Below, in pieces: positions 8,819 through 16,437 of a stretch of DNA of 48,036 bases. Where the stretch lies: positions 1 to 48,036 of the forward strand of contig CALVVH010000002.1 in the NCBI GenBank assembly GCA_944363805.1. The letters are read 5' to 3'. Both the position numbers and the translations under genes were made by a program. A model generated the notes under the pieces. The model did not search any database. It was not told where the DNA came from and saw nothing but the letters and a program-made list of their open reading frames with translations. The first letter of the stretch is position 1. Each line of letters starts with the position of its first letter. Origin of the DNA: an uncultured Bacilli bacterium. Lineage in GTDB: Bacteria > Bacillota_I > Bacilli_A > RF39 > UBA660.

Positions 8819-8840
8819 AGGGTTAGCAATAGCCTTTTTA
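8817..8840 (+). terminator. Intrinsic terminator after pyk
   Basis: A 9-bp stem including G-T pairs (AAAGGGTTA / TAGCCTTTT) with loop GCAA runs into a T-tract; it starts at the pyk stop codon. Confidence 0.75.
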
Positions 8841-8855
8841 TTTTGAGATAATTTA

Positions 8856-8864
8856 TGGTATACT
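8856..8864 (+). promoter_or_regulatory. Extended -10 promoter for the nnrD operon
   Basis: TGGTATACT fits TGnTATAAT and lies about 20 bases before ATG 8885. It overlaps the first in-frame ATG (8855), which argues against that start. Confidence 0.5.
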
Positions 8865-8884
8865 TAAAACAAGTAGAGGGATGT

Positions 8885-9727
8885 ATGAAAATAGGTATAA
8901 CAGAAATAAAAGATTTATTTAAAAGAAGAGATAAAGATGCCAATAAGTATGATTTTGGAGTTGTTGGAGTGATGGGTGGTTCACTTTCTTTTAGTGGAGC
9001 TATCAAACTGGCTAGTATGAGTGCTTTAGCTATGCGAAGTGGAGCAGGTATAGTTCGGGTTATTGTCGGTAAAAACATTGCCAATTTGGTGGCACCTTAT
9101 TTATTAGAACAAACACTTTTTGCTTTGGATGGAAATTTACATAAAGCTTTAGAACATCTCGATTGCTTAGCAGTGGGTATGGGCTGGGGAATTAGTGAGG
9201 AAAATAAAAATAATTTGGAGTATATATTAAATAATTATACAGGTAAGTTGATAATAGATGCTGATGCCTTAAATATATTAGCAAGTAATTTAGATGTTTT
9301 AAAGAATACTAAAGCTCAAGTAGTTTTAACCCCACATTTAAAAGAATTTTCAAGGCTTATTAAGAAAGATGACTTAGGTGGGATAGATGAAAGAAAGCAA
9401 GAAGTTCAGAAATTTGCGAAAGAATATGGTGTAATTGTGCTTCTTAAAGGGTGTGTTACAATAATTAGTGATGGAACAATTACTTATTTAGTTGAAGCAG
9501 GAGATCCAGGTATGGCAACAGCTGGGTCCGGAGATGTACTATCAGGTATTTTGGCAGGATTTTTAGGATATAATGCGTATAGTCCTTTGAGTGTGGCTGC
9601 TGCAGCTTTTATGGCAGGTTTGGCAGGGGCTTTAGCGAGTAAAGAGTATACAGATATAGCAATGGTGGCTTCAGATACTATCAAATATATTCCGGAAGCT
9701 ATAAAAATAATTCGAGGTGAGGTATGA
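8885..9727 (+). CDS. nnrD: ADP-dependent (S)-NAD(P)H-hydrate dehydratase
   Basis: Repairs hydrated NADH and NADPH by ADP-dependent dehydration. The ribokinase-like fold of the carbohydrate-kinase/NnrD family is clear: GVMGGSLSFSGA near residue 23, RSGAGIVRV near 48, DADALNILA near 127 and the anion-hole/ATP motif GDPGMATAGSGDVL near 206. The product is the stand-alone dehydratase without the fused epimerase (NnrE) domain. ATG 8885 has AGAGGG upstream and follows the predicted promoter, giving 280 residues; the ATG at 8855 would lie inside the promoter. The stop overlaps the next start (ATGA), so the operon is translationally coupled. Confidence 0.93.
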   Translation: MKIGITEIKDLFKRRDKDANKYDFGVVGVMGGSLSFSGAIKLASMSALAMRSGAGIVRVIVGKNIANLVAPYLLEQTLFALDGNLHKALEHLDCLAVGMGWGISEENKNNLEYILNNYTGKLIIDADALNILASNLDVLKNTKAQVVLTPHLKEFSRLIKKDDLGGIDERKQEVQKFAKEYGVIVLLKGCVTIISDGTITYLVEAGDPGMATAGSGDVLSGILAGFLGYNAYSPLSVAAAAFMAGLAGALASKEYTDIAMVASDTIKYIPEAIKIIRGEV

Positions 9728-10617
9728 AAGAGATTAATAGATTAGCTTTGGGTGTTCTTATCTCGACGATTGTTTTTACTCTGCTTTTAGCAGTAGTGTT
9801 TGTATGGGAAGTTGTCGCTACTAATGGTCAGTCGTGTGGATTTTTAAAAGTCTATTTAGATGTTAACGGAGAAACAATTTGTATGTCTTATATGAGAGAT
9901 TTGTTAGTAGGGATAATTGCATGTATTATTTATTTAAATGTTTCTATTTTACCTTTTTATATTTTTGTAATATATTTAAATTTTAGAAGAAAGAAAAACA
10001 ATAAAAGAATTGAAAACTCAGAAATAATTTATCAAAGAGATTTACCAAATTATAATGCTGCAATTGCTGCTTATTTGGTGGATGGCGTAATCGATGTTGA
10101 AAGAGATTATAATGCTTTATTAATAGAACTTATGGAAAGAGGAATAATTATTAAGGAAAATAATGAATATGTTGTCAAAGATCTAAATAAGTGTTTGCTT
10201 TTACATACAGAAACAGAAAAATATGTGGCTTCTAATTTAAATAAAAAAGTTAACAAAAGAGCATTTAAGAAGGCAGTTTTGCAAGATGTTAAAAATTTGA
10301 ATTTAATAACTATGGGAGATATTCCGGTGTTTGGAGTGATACTAGTATTACTATTCTTTAATCAGTTTTATTTAATTGTTTTAGTAATTGTCTATTTTAA
10401 AACAGCATTATTACAAGAACTTATTTATAAGCTTACACCGGAAGGCGGTAAAGAAAAAGATAAGATGTTAAAGTTAAAAGCTTTTTTACATGATTTTAGT
10501 AAGATTGAAAATGTTGAAAAGTTAGAACATAATATTTGGGAGAGGTATTTGCCTTTTGCCATAGCTTTAGATGAGAATGATAACTTTTTGAAAAAAAATG
10601 AAAGTGAGGGAATATGA
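9724..10617 (+). CDS. DUF2207-like membrane protein
   Basis: This 297-residue protein has two N-terminal helices (about 8-28 and 60-86) and a hydrophobic pair at about 195-225. The middle, with NYNAAIAAYLVDGVIDVERD then LIELMERGIIIKE, and the C-terminal LKAFLHDFSKIE and RYLPFAIALDEND resemble the cytosolic part of DUF2207 proteins (conserved PAxAGYLxDG, fxxYLxDFS and LPYAIALG elements). The large N-terminal extracellular DUF2207 domain is missing, so this is a shortened version. Function is unknown. It overlaps both neighbours by ATGA junctions, in an operon with a metabolite-repair enzyme and flavoproteins. Confidence 0.6.
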   Translation: MKEINRLALGVLISTIVFTLLLAVVFVWEVVATNGQSCGFLKVYLDVNGETICMSYMRDLLVGIIACIIYLNVSILPFYIFVIYLNFRRKKNNKRIENSEIIYQRDLPNYNAAIAAYLVDGVIDVERDYNALLIELMERGIIIKENNEYVVKDLNKCLLLHTETEKYVASNLNKKVNKRAFKKAVLQDVKNLNLITMGDIPVFGVILVLLFFNQFYLIVLVIVYFKTALLQELIYKLTPEGGKEKDKMLKLKAFLHDFSKIENVEKLEHNIWERYLPFAIALDENDNFLKKNESEGI

Positions 10618-11834
10618 AAGTAGCAGTAATTGGTGGTGGTGTTGCAGGTTTAGTGGCAGCAATAACTTTAGCACGGAAGAAACATGAAGTAACAGTATTA
10701 GAGAAAAATAGTGATGTTTTAAAGAAATTACTTTTGACCGGGAATGGCAGATGTAATTATGGGAATGCTAATCAAGATAGAGCCAAATATCACTCAAGTA
10801 GTATAGATGTTGAAAAAATAATTAATACTAATAATTTAATGTTGGTGCAAGATTTTTGGAAATCTTTAGGGATAGTACCAATTGTTAAAAATGGTTATTA
10901 TTATCCTTATTCGGAAAAAGCTAGTAGTATGAAATCAGCATTAGTAAAGGAAGCGGAAATTCTTGGAGTAAATATTAAATGCAATATAGATGTTTTAGAT
11001 ATTCTAGAATGTGAAAATGGATTAGTAGTCATTGCGGATAATTATAAAGAAGAGTTTGCTAAGGTATTGGTAGCAACAGGGTCAGTTGCTTATCCAAAGA
11101 CAGGTAGTACCGGATGGGGATTAGATATGGCTTTTAAACTTGGACATGAATTAGTAGATATAAATCCTTCATTAGTGCAACTTTTAACCAATACAGGCTT
11201 AGAAAAAGGGTGGACTGGTATTAGAACAAATGTTATAATAAAACACAAAGAAGATGGTAAGATATTAAAAGAAGAAAACGGTGAGATTCAGTTAACCGAC
11301 TATGGAATAAGTGGTATTTGTGTATTTAATTTAAGTCGAGATATAAGTCGGGGATTAAAGATGGGTAAAAAAGAAGAAGTAATTATTAATTTTGTACCTT
11401 GGTGTAAGGAATATTTTAAGGAATACTTAACTAAACGTAATAAAATGTTGCAAGGACGCAATATAACAGAATTATGTGATGCTTTTTTAAATTATAAATT
11501 GCTCTATGCTATTTGTTCTAAATGTAATATTGATCCTAATAAATCTTGGAATGAATTAGATAAGCAAAAACAAGAATTATTTTGTAGATGTCTTACGCAA
11601 ATGGAAGTGGTAATTGTAGGAACTAAAGGTTATGATAGTTCTCAAGTTTGTAGCGGAGGAGTTTCTTTTAATAGTGTTGATGCTCATACACTTGCTTCCA
11701 AAATTGTTCCTAATTTGTATTTTGCGGGAGAAGTTCTCGATTTAGATGGTGATTGTGGGGGTTATAATTTAACTATTGCTGTTTTAAGTGGCATTATTGC
11801 AGGATGGGCGATGGGAAGTGATAGTGATGCTTAG
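10614..11834 (+). CDS. HI0933/BaiN-type NAD(P)/FAD-dependent oxidoreductase
   Basis: A 406-residue flavoprotein. The N-terminus is a dinucleotide-binding fold (VAVIGGGVAGLVAA, residues 3-16) followed by an acidic strand end (VLEKN). LLLTGNGRCNYGN near 40, ATGSVAYPKTGSTGWG near 154 and the C-terminal LDLDGDCGGYNLTIA near 374 are typical of the HI0933/YhiN family. Members include BaiN, proposed to reduce bile-acid intermediates, but most have no known substrate. It overlaps both neighbours and is followed by a second FAD enzyme, so the two may share a pathway. The family call is secure; the substrate is not known. Confidence 0.9.
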   Translation: MKVAVIGGGVAGLVAAITLARKKHEVTVLEKNSDVLKKLLLTGNGRCNYGNANQDRAKYHSSSIDVEKIINTNNLMLVQDFWKSLGIVPIVKNGYYYPYSEKASSMKSALVKEAEILGVNIKCNIDVLDILECENGLVVIADNYKEEFAKVLVATGSVAYPKTGSTGWGLDMAFKLGHELVDINPSLVQLLTNTGLEKGWTGIRTNVIIKHKEDGKILKEENGEIQLTDYGISGICVFNLSRDISRGLKMGKKEEVIINFVPWCKEYFKEYLTKRNKMLQGRNITELCDAFLNYKLLYAICSKCNIDPNKSWNELDKQKQELFCRCLTQMEVVIVGTKGYDSSQVCSGGVSFNSVDAHTLASKIVPNLYFAGEVLDLDGDCGGYNLTIAVLSGIIAGWAMGSDSDA

Positions 11835-13392
11835 TTTGAAAAATGTCAAAGTGCCAATCGATGCTAAAAAGGATTATGAAAAAATTATTACTGATTACCT
11901 AGGTATTACGCAAGATGAAATAAAATCATATATAATTCATAAGGAATCAATTGATGCAAGAGCGAAACATGATTTTTGTTATGTCTATGAGTTTTATGTC
12001 GAACTTGTTTCAGAAAAGAAATATTTGAAAAATAAAAATGTTACTAAGGTAACTGAAGAAAAGTATGAGTTCCCTCAAATAGGATTTAGCAATTTGGAAA
12101 ACCGGCCAGTCATAATTGGAGCAGGTCCTGCTGGTTTATTTGCTTCCTATATGTTAGCTAAGCATGGATATAAGCCAGTTTTATATGAACGGGGAGAGGA
12201 AATCGATAAAAGAGTTGCTGATGTCAATTTGTTTTGGCAAACAGGAAAGCTTAAAACTAACTCTAATGTCCAATTTGGAGAAGGGGGAGCAGGAACGTTT
12301 TCTGATGGAAAACTAAATACTTTAGTTAAAGATAAAGGTCATAGAATGCAAGAAGTGTTTGATATTTTTATTGAATGTGGTGCTCCGGAAGAAATAGCTT
12401 ATAGTAATCATCCACACATTGGAACTGATAAATTACGAGAAGTTGTCAAAAATATGCGGAAGAAAATAATTGCTTGGGGAGGAGATGTCAATTTCAATTG
12501 TCTATTAGAAGATGTTATTATAGAAAATAATAAAATTAAAGGAATAGTTATCAATGGAGAAACTATAGATACAGATGTTTTAATTTTGGCAACTGGCCAT
12601 AGTGCAAGAGATACATTTGATATGCTTTATCAAAGAGGATTAGATATTACTTCAAAGCCGTTTGCGGTTGGGGTAAGGATTGTTCATCCTCAAAAATTAA
12701 TCGATGAACGCCAATATCCTAAATTAATACCTGGCTTGCCAGTGGCATCATATAAACTTACTTATACAAATTTTGATAAAAGAGGTGTCTATTCATTTTG
12801 TATGTGTCCGGGAGGTTTTGTGGTTGATGCTACAAGTAATAAAGGATTGGTAGTTATCAATGGAATGAGTAATTATTTAAGAGATTCGGGATATGCTAAT
12901 AGTGCAATAATTGTGACTGTCAATGAAAGTGATTTTGGTTCTAATCCTTTGGATGGGCTTAAATACATGGAAGAAATTGAAAGTAAAGCTTATGAACTTA
13001 CAAAAGGGGGAATGGCTATTCAAAGATTTAAAGACTTTGAAGAAATGCGTGTTTCTAAAGATATTGTTAATATTGATAAGTTCTGTAAAGGTAAAACCGT
13101 CAATATCGATATTAATCAAATATTTCCAAGCTATATCAATAGAGCTTTAAGAAATGGTATTAATTATTTTGATAATAAAATACCAGGATTTAAAGAAGGA
13201 ATAATTTTGGCACCAGAGACAAGGACATCTTCACCTGTTAGAATAATTAGAAATGATGAACTGGAATCTAATATTAAAGGAATTTATCCTTGCGGGGAAG
13301 GTTCTGGTTATGCTGGAGGAATTACAACTTCAGCGATGGATGGTATAAAAGTTGCGGAAGAGATTGCCAAAAAATATAATAATATGCTATAA
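11827..13392 (+). CDS. FAD-dependent dehydrogenase, COG2509 type
   Basis: A 521-residue flavoprotein. An N-terminal domain of about 95 residues precedes the FAD fold (VIIGAGPAGLFASYMLA near residue 96). Family segments NVQFGEGGAGTFSDGKL near 153, SNHPHIGTDKLR near 193, ATGHSARDTF near 256 and a C-terminal GEGSGYAGGITTSAMDG near 490 are present. ATG 11827 is chosen because GGGAAG lies upstream and the start overlaps the preceding stop; the longer frame from 11788 lies inside the previous gene. The physiological substrate of the family is unknown. Last gene of the nnrD run. Confidence 0.88.
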   Translation: MLSLKNVKVPIDAKKDYEKIITDYLGITQDEIKSYIIHKESIDARAKHDFCYVYEFYVELVSEKKYLKNKNVTKVTEEKYEFPQIGFSNLENRPVIIGAGPAGLFASYMLAKHGYKPVLYERGEEIDKRVADVNLFWQTGKLKTNSNVQFGEGGAGTFSDGKLNTLVKDKGHRMQEVFDIFIECGAPEEIAYSNHPHIGTDKLREVVKNMRKKIIAWGGDVNFNCLLEDVIIENNKIKGIVINGETIDTDVLILATGHSARDTFDMLYQRGLDITSKPFAVGVRIVHPQKLIDERQYPKLIPGLPVASYKLTYTNFDKRGVYSFCMCPGGFVVDATSNKGLVVINGMSNYLRDSGYANSAIIVTVNESDFGSNPLDGLKYMEEIESKAYELTKGGMAIQRFKDFEEMRVSKDIVNIDKFCKGKTVNIDINQIFPSYINRALRNGINYFDNKIPGFKEGIILAPETRTSSPVRIIRNDELESNIKGIYPCGEGSGYAGGITTSAMDGIKVAEEIAKKYNNML

Positions 13393-13393
13393 T
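13364..13393 (+). promoter_or_regulatory. Promoter for the 36-residue basic protein
   Basis: TTGCCA, an 18-base spacer and TATAAT preceded by TGC (extended -10) lie inside the 3' end of the previous gene, 25 bases before the GTG start. Confidence 0.6.
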
Positions 13394-13418
13394 GTAGAAA
13401 CGAAGTGAGGTGTGAGTA

Positions 13419-13529
13419 GTGAAGACTTTTAAGAAAAACTTACCAGAAGGTGTAAAAAAACAATTTAGTACATATAAAGGCGTTAAGGTAAGATTAATCA
13501 ATAAAAATACAAAAAAGAAGAGTAAATAA
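13419..13529 (+). CDS. 36-residue very basic protein of unknown function
   Basis: A short frame starts with GTG after a GTGAGGTGTGA ribosome site and ends at TAA 13527-13529. The peptide starts with MKTFKKNLPEGVKKQ and has about a dozen Lys or Arg in 36 residues, ending in a Lys cluster. It has its own promoter with an extended -10 box and is followed at once by a good terminator, so it is a complete single-gene transcription unit. No membrane helix is predicted. It could be a small nucleic-acid- or ribosome-binding protein; I do not recognise the family. Confidence 0.7.
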   Translation: MKTFKKNLPEGVKKQFSTYKGVKVRLINKNTKKKSK

Positions 13530-13549
13530 TCCCGTTGGGGATTTTTTTA
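13528..13549 (+). terminator. Intrinsic terminator after the small basic protein
   Basis: AATCCC / GGGATT stem, loop GTTG, then seven T residues. Confidence 0.85.
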
Positions 13550-13661
13550 ATGCGCAAAAAAGATATTGGCATTACCCACATAACGTTACAATAATAAAAA
13601 CTTCTTATTATATAATTTATTTATAGTAGCGTAAGAATCGACAAAATAGTTAGAGCTGATA

Positions 13662-13670
13662 TGTTATACT
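13662..13670 (+). promoter_or_regulatory. Extended -10 promoter for the first variable surface protein
   Basis: TGTTATACT lies 32 bases before the ATG, and a GAGGAGA ribosome site follows. No clear -35 box is seen. The remaining upstream sequence from 13550 is AT-rich and otherwise featureless. Confidence 0.5.
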
Positions 13671-13701
13671 GAGTTGAAATAATGAGGAGAGTTGATTTTA
13701 T

Positions 13702-15147
13702 ATGAATAAGACAAATGAAAAGAAGGTATTAATATTTTCAACAATTGCAGTTGTGTTATTAATAATAGTTGTAGTGGGAGCAACATATGCCTTCTTTGTT
13801 GCTCAAGGTGGAGTTAGTGCTAATACCAATGTCAATGTCCAAACTAATACTACGGATAGCTTGTCATTTAGTGTAGGTGATGCAATAAGTATTACCGCTA
13901 ATCAACAAAACTTTGCGCAAGGCGCAGGTAATCAAGCAGGTAGTACTACAGCTAGTGCCACACTAACAGCAAATAATGCAACGAATACAGCAACTAGAAA
14001 TTATTATTTGTATTTAAATATAACAAGTAATGATTTTACTTATACAACTGTAGAAGAAACAGCAGAGTTGATATTAACAATAGAAGATTCCGATGGAACA
14101 GAATTACAAACACTTGGAAGTTATGAATATACAACAGTTGAAGAAGTATCTGGTTTTGATATAACAACAGCAAATGGGTTAATAACAATAGCCGATAATT
14201 ATGAAATAAGTGCAACAGAACAACCAACAACGCAAGAATGGAATGTAACAGTAACATTTGTTAATTTAGAAAGTGACCAAGAAGGAAATACAAATAAAAG
14301 ATTTGAAGCAACATTGATAATTCAAGAAGAACCATACGAAGAAGAAGTAACAACATTAGGAAATTTTGCAGAATATATAACAACACAAGTATATACAGGA
14401 ACTGATGGAGAAAATGGACTTTACTATCACGATGCCGATTTGGCAAACGGAGCTCAAGATAACTCATACCGCTATAGTGGAGCAAACCCAAATAACTATG
14501 TATGCTTTGGAGCAACAGGAGCAGATTGTCAAAATGAAGATAATCAATACAGAATTATAGGAGTATTTAATAATCAAGTAAAACTAATTAAGGCAACAAG
14601 TTACGGAGATTATGCTTGGGATGCTAGTGTAAATACTTGGAATGCAACAACCAAACCAGATATATATACAACGTTAAATACAACATACTATAATACAATA
14701 CCAGCAGAATGGCAAAACTTAATATCAGAAACCATATGGCAAGTTGGAGGAATGGCATTGAGTCAAACAAATACAGCAAAACAATATTATGATGTAGAAG
14801 TAGGAACAGGCCAAAGTGGATATGAAGAAACAATGAAAATAGGATTAATGTATGTATCAGATTATGGATATGGAGCAAGTCCAGAAAATTGGACAATAGC
14901 ATTATATAGTTATGATAATTCAACAAATACAGATAATAACTGGCTATATTTAGGTGATTATGAATGGACACTTTCCCGTCGTTCGGACACTACGACTACT
15001 TCGTTCCGCGTGTTCAACAATGGCCTCGTCAATTACTCTACAGTGAGCTACAGCTTTGGCGTGCGCCCGTCCTTTAGTCTAGCGTCCACAGTTGAGATAA
15101 CTGGTGGTACAGGAACAAGCACAGATCCGTACATCGTACAACTGTAA
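13702..15147 (+). CDS. Secreted/anchored surface protein with SipW-type signal and variable C-terminal domain (paralogue 1)
   Basis: The 481-residue protein begins with a membrane segment (residues 9-32) ending in VGATYAFF, like the signals of TasA/CalY-type proteins processed by SipW. Residues 35-215 form a Thr/Asn-rich beta domain nearly identical at its start to the paralogue at 25972 (GAGNQAGSTTASATLTANN). A second domain follows with a Cys pair (CFGATGADC, about 267-276), then YRIIGVFNNQVKLIKA and, at the end, EWTLSRRSD, a variable stretch, and FGVRPSFSLASTVEI. That ending matches a widespread Firmicute surface domain with a C-type-lectin-like feel. The last 170 or so bases are much richer in G+C than the rest of the gene. 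The role is unknown; adhesion or ligand display is a guess. Confidence 0.75.
   Translation: MNKTNEKKVLIFSTIAVVLLIIVVVGATYAFFVAQGGVSANTNVNVQTNTTDSLSFSVGDAISITANQQNFAQGAGNQAGSTTASATLTANNATNTATRNYYLYLNITSNDFTYTTVEETAELILTIEDSDGTELQTLGSYEYTTVEEVSGFDITTANGLITIADNYEISATEQPTTQEWNVTVTFVNLESDQEGNTNKRFEATLIIQEEPYEEEVTTLGNFAEYITTQVYTGTDGENGLYYHDADLANGAQDNSYRYSGANPNNYVCFGATGADCQNEDNQYRIIGVFNNQVKLIKATSYGDYAWDASVNTWNATTKPDIYTTLNTTYYNTIPAEWQNLISETIWQVGGMALSQTNTAKQYYDVEVGTGQSGYEETMKIGLMYVSDYGYGASPENWTIALYSYDNSTNTDNNWLYLGDYEWTLSRRSDTTTTSFRVFNNGLVNYSTVSYSFGVRPSFSLASTVEITGGTGTSTDPYIVQL
14986..15060 (+). other. Variable segment in surface protein 1 (candidate DGR-type variable region)
   Basis: Between the conserved R-R-S-D and V-R-P anchors, 19 of 24 codons end in C or T, against the A-rich third positions of the rest of the gene. 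The matching stretch of the paralogue differs mostly at first and second codon positions. This resembles AAY-derived codons altered by adenine mutagenesis. No template repeat or reverse transcriptase is in the window, so the mechanism is inference. Confidence 0.4.
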
Positions 15148-15178
15148 AGTTGTGTAAATCAGCAGATGATTAGAAAAT

Positions 15179-15204
15179 AAACTATACAAATGTGTAGTTT
15201 TTTC
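15179..15204 (+). terminator. Intrinsic terminator after surface protein 1
   Basis: AAACTATACA pairs with TGTGTAGTTT (10 bp, one G-T) around AA, followed by TTT. Confidence 0.75.
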
Positions 15205-15214
15205 TTTGGCTATT

Positions 15215-15223
15215 TGATAAAAT
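15215..15223 (+). promoter_or_regulatory. Extended -10 promoter for the SDR gene
   Basis: TGATAAAAT fits TGnTATAAT and lies 19 bases before ATG 15242; the leader would be about 12 bases. Confidence 0.45.
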
Positions 15224-15241
15224 GAGGATGTGGTGATGATA

Positions 15242-16006
15242 ATGAAATTAGATGGAAAAGTTGCTGTTGTAACTGGTGGTTATACTGGTGCAGGCCGCGG
15301 TATTGTTAATGTATTTTTGAAGTATGGAGCTAAAGTAATTGTTTTGGATTATAATGATGATGTTCATAATATGAATATGGAAAATACTTTAGCTTATAGT
15401 GTTGATATTAGAAATATTGTGGCAGTAAGAAAGGCTTTAGAAGATGCTACTAATAAATTTGGAAGTATTGATATATTAGTTAATAATGCTGGAGTTTGTA
15501 AGCTTACACCATTTAGTGATACAACTGAAGAAGTAAGAGATTATCACTTTGATATTAATATTAAAGGTACTTGGAATGTAACAAAGGAAACTTTAAAGTA
15601 TATGAAAGAAGGTAGTGCTATTGTCAATATGTCTAGTGTTACAGGACTAAGTGTTGCTGATCCTGGTGAAGTTGCTTATGCGACAACTAAAGGGGCAGTC
15701 TTTGGTTTTACAAAAGGTCTTGCAGCGGAATTAGCTAGCTCTAAAATAAGAGTTAATGCTATAATGCCTGGATATATTCATACACCTCTTGTTGATGGTA
15801 TGGCGCAGGATAGTAATCCTAATGACCCTGGTAGTGTAATTGAGGGTATTGCTTCAGCTGTTCCTTTAAAAAGATTAGCAACCCCTGAAGAAATTGGCGA
15901 ACTTGCAGCATTTCTTGCTAGTAGTGAAGCCAGCTATATAACCGGTCAAGGAATAGTTATTGATGGTGGTTCAACTTTGCCAGAAACAACTACAATGGGA
16001 GTATAA
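15242..16006 (+). CDS. Short-chain dehydrogenase/reductase, UcpA-like
   Basis: A 254-residue classical SDR oxidoreductase acting on an alcohol or ketone with NAD(P). The cofactor motif is TGGYTGAGRG near residues 11-20, NNAG lies near 85, the catalytic Ser is in NMSSVTG near 132 and YxxxK is Tyr146/Lys150. The C-terminal end (PLKRLATPEEIGELAAFLAS and IDGGSTLPET) closely resembles E. coli UcpA as I remember it. ATG 15242 is favoured over the GTG/ATG codons upstream because GGTGAT sits 4 bases before it and the promoter is so close. The substrate is unknown. A small membrane protein follows 24 bases later and is probably co-transcribed. Confidence 0.88.
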   Translation: MKLDGKVAVVTGGYTGAGRGIVNVFLKYGAKVIVLDYNDDVHNMNMENTLAYSVDIRNIVAVRKALEDATNKFGSIDILVNNAGVCKLTPFSDTTEEVRDYHFDINIKGTWNVTKETLKYMKEGSAIVNMSSVTGLSVADPGEVAYATTKGAVFGFTKGLAAELASSKIRVNAIMPGYIHTPLVDGMAQDSNPNDPGSVIEGIASAVPLKRLATPEEIGELAAFLASSEASYITGQGIVIDGGSTLPETTTMGV

Positions 16007-16030
16007 AAAACTAATTGGAAGGGATAATAC

Positions 16031-16354
16031 ATGAAAAAGTATTTAAAAGATTATATTAAATATGTTCAAGATAATAAAAAGAAAGTTAACTTGGATGAAA
16101 TGGTAGTCAAGATTAATTTCTTTCAACATGAAAGATTGATTCACTTGATAATTACTATTTTCTATGCCCTTATGTTTTTAGTATTTTTAATACTTATTAC
16201 TATTTCTTATGTTTTTATAATTCCAGCAGGAATACTTATGATATTTTTAATCTGTTATATAGTTCATTACTTCTTACTTGAAAATGGAGTACAGACACTC
16301 TATGTTTTGTACGACCAAGTAGTGAATTTGACAAAAAAAGACAAGAAGAGCTAA
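16031..16354 (+). CDS. Small membrane protein of unknown function
   Basis: This 107-residue protein has a charged N-terminal part (KKYLKDYIKYVQDNKKK, about residues 2-18) and two strongly hydrophobic helices at about 37-58 and 60-82, then a short charged tail ending in KKDKKS. GGAAGGGA precedes the ATG. It lies behind the SDR gene and is followed immediately by a terminator. I do not recognise the family. Confidence 0.7.
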   Translation: MKKYLKDYIKYVQDNKKKVNLDEMVVKINFFQHERLIHLIITIFYALMFLVFLILITISYVFIIPAGILMIFLICYIVHYFLLENGVQTLYVLYDQVVNLTKKDKKS

Positions 16355-16368
16355 AAGCTCTTTTTTTT
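16346..16368 (+). terminator. Intrinsic terminator after the small membrane protein
   Basis: AAGAGCT / AGCTCTT stem, AAA loop, followed by a run of T; it overlaps the stop codon. Confidence 0.85.
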
Positions 16369-16437
16369 CGACAAAATCTCCTATAGACATATTGCGATTG
16401 CCATGTTAGGATAAGCACTCGAAGGAGATGATTTAAT

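Noticed and set aside
11788..11826. Longer start for the COG2509 flavoprotein
   Set aside because: The extra residues lie inside the upstream gene and lack a ribosome site; ATG 11827 has one.
14624..14971. Long minus-strand frames opposite the surface proteins (also 14036-14515 and 26528-27487)
   Set aside because: Leu/His-rich shadows of A-rich Thr/Asn codons, with no ribosome sites or family resemblance.
16375..16428. ATCTCCT pairing with the AGGAGAT ribosome site before the surface-protein gene, as a riboswitch-like sequester
   Set aside because: Only 7 bp across a loop of about 40 bases. A better reading is a promoter (TAGACA-17-TAGGAT with TG) whose transcript starts near 16419, so the upstream arm would not be in the RNA.
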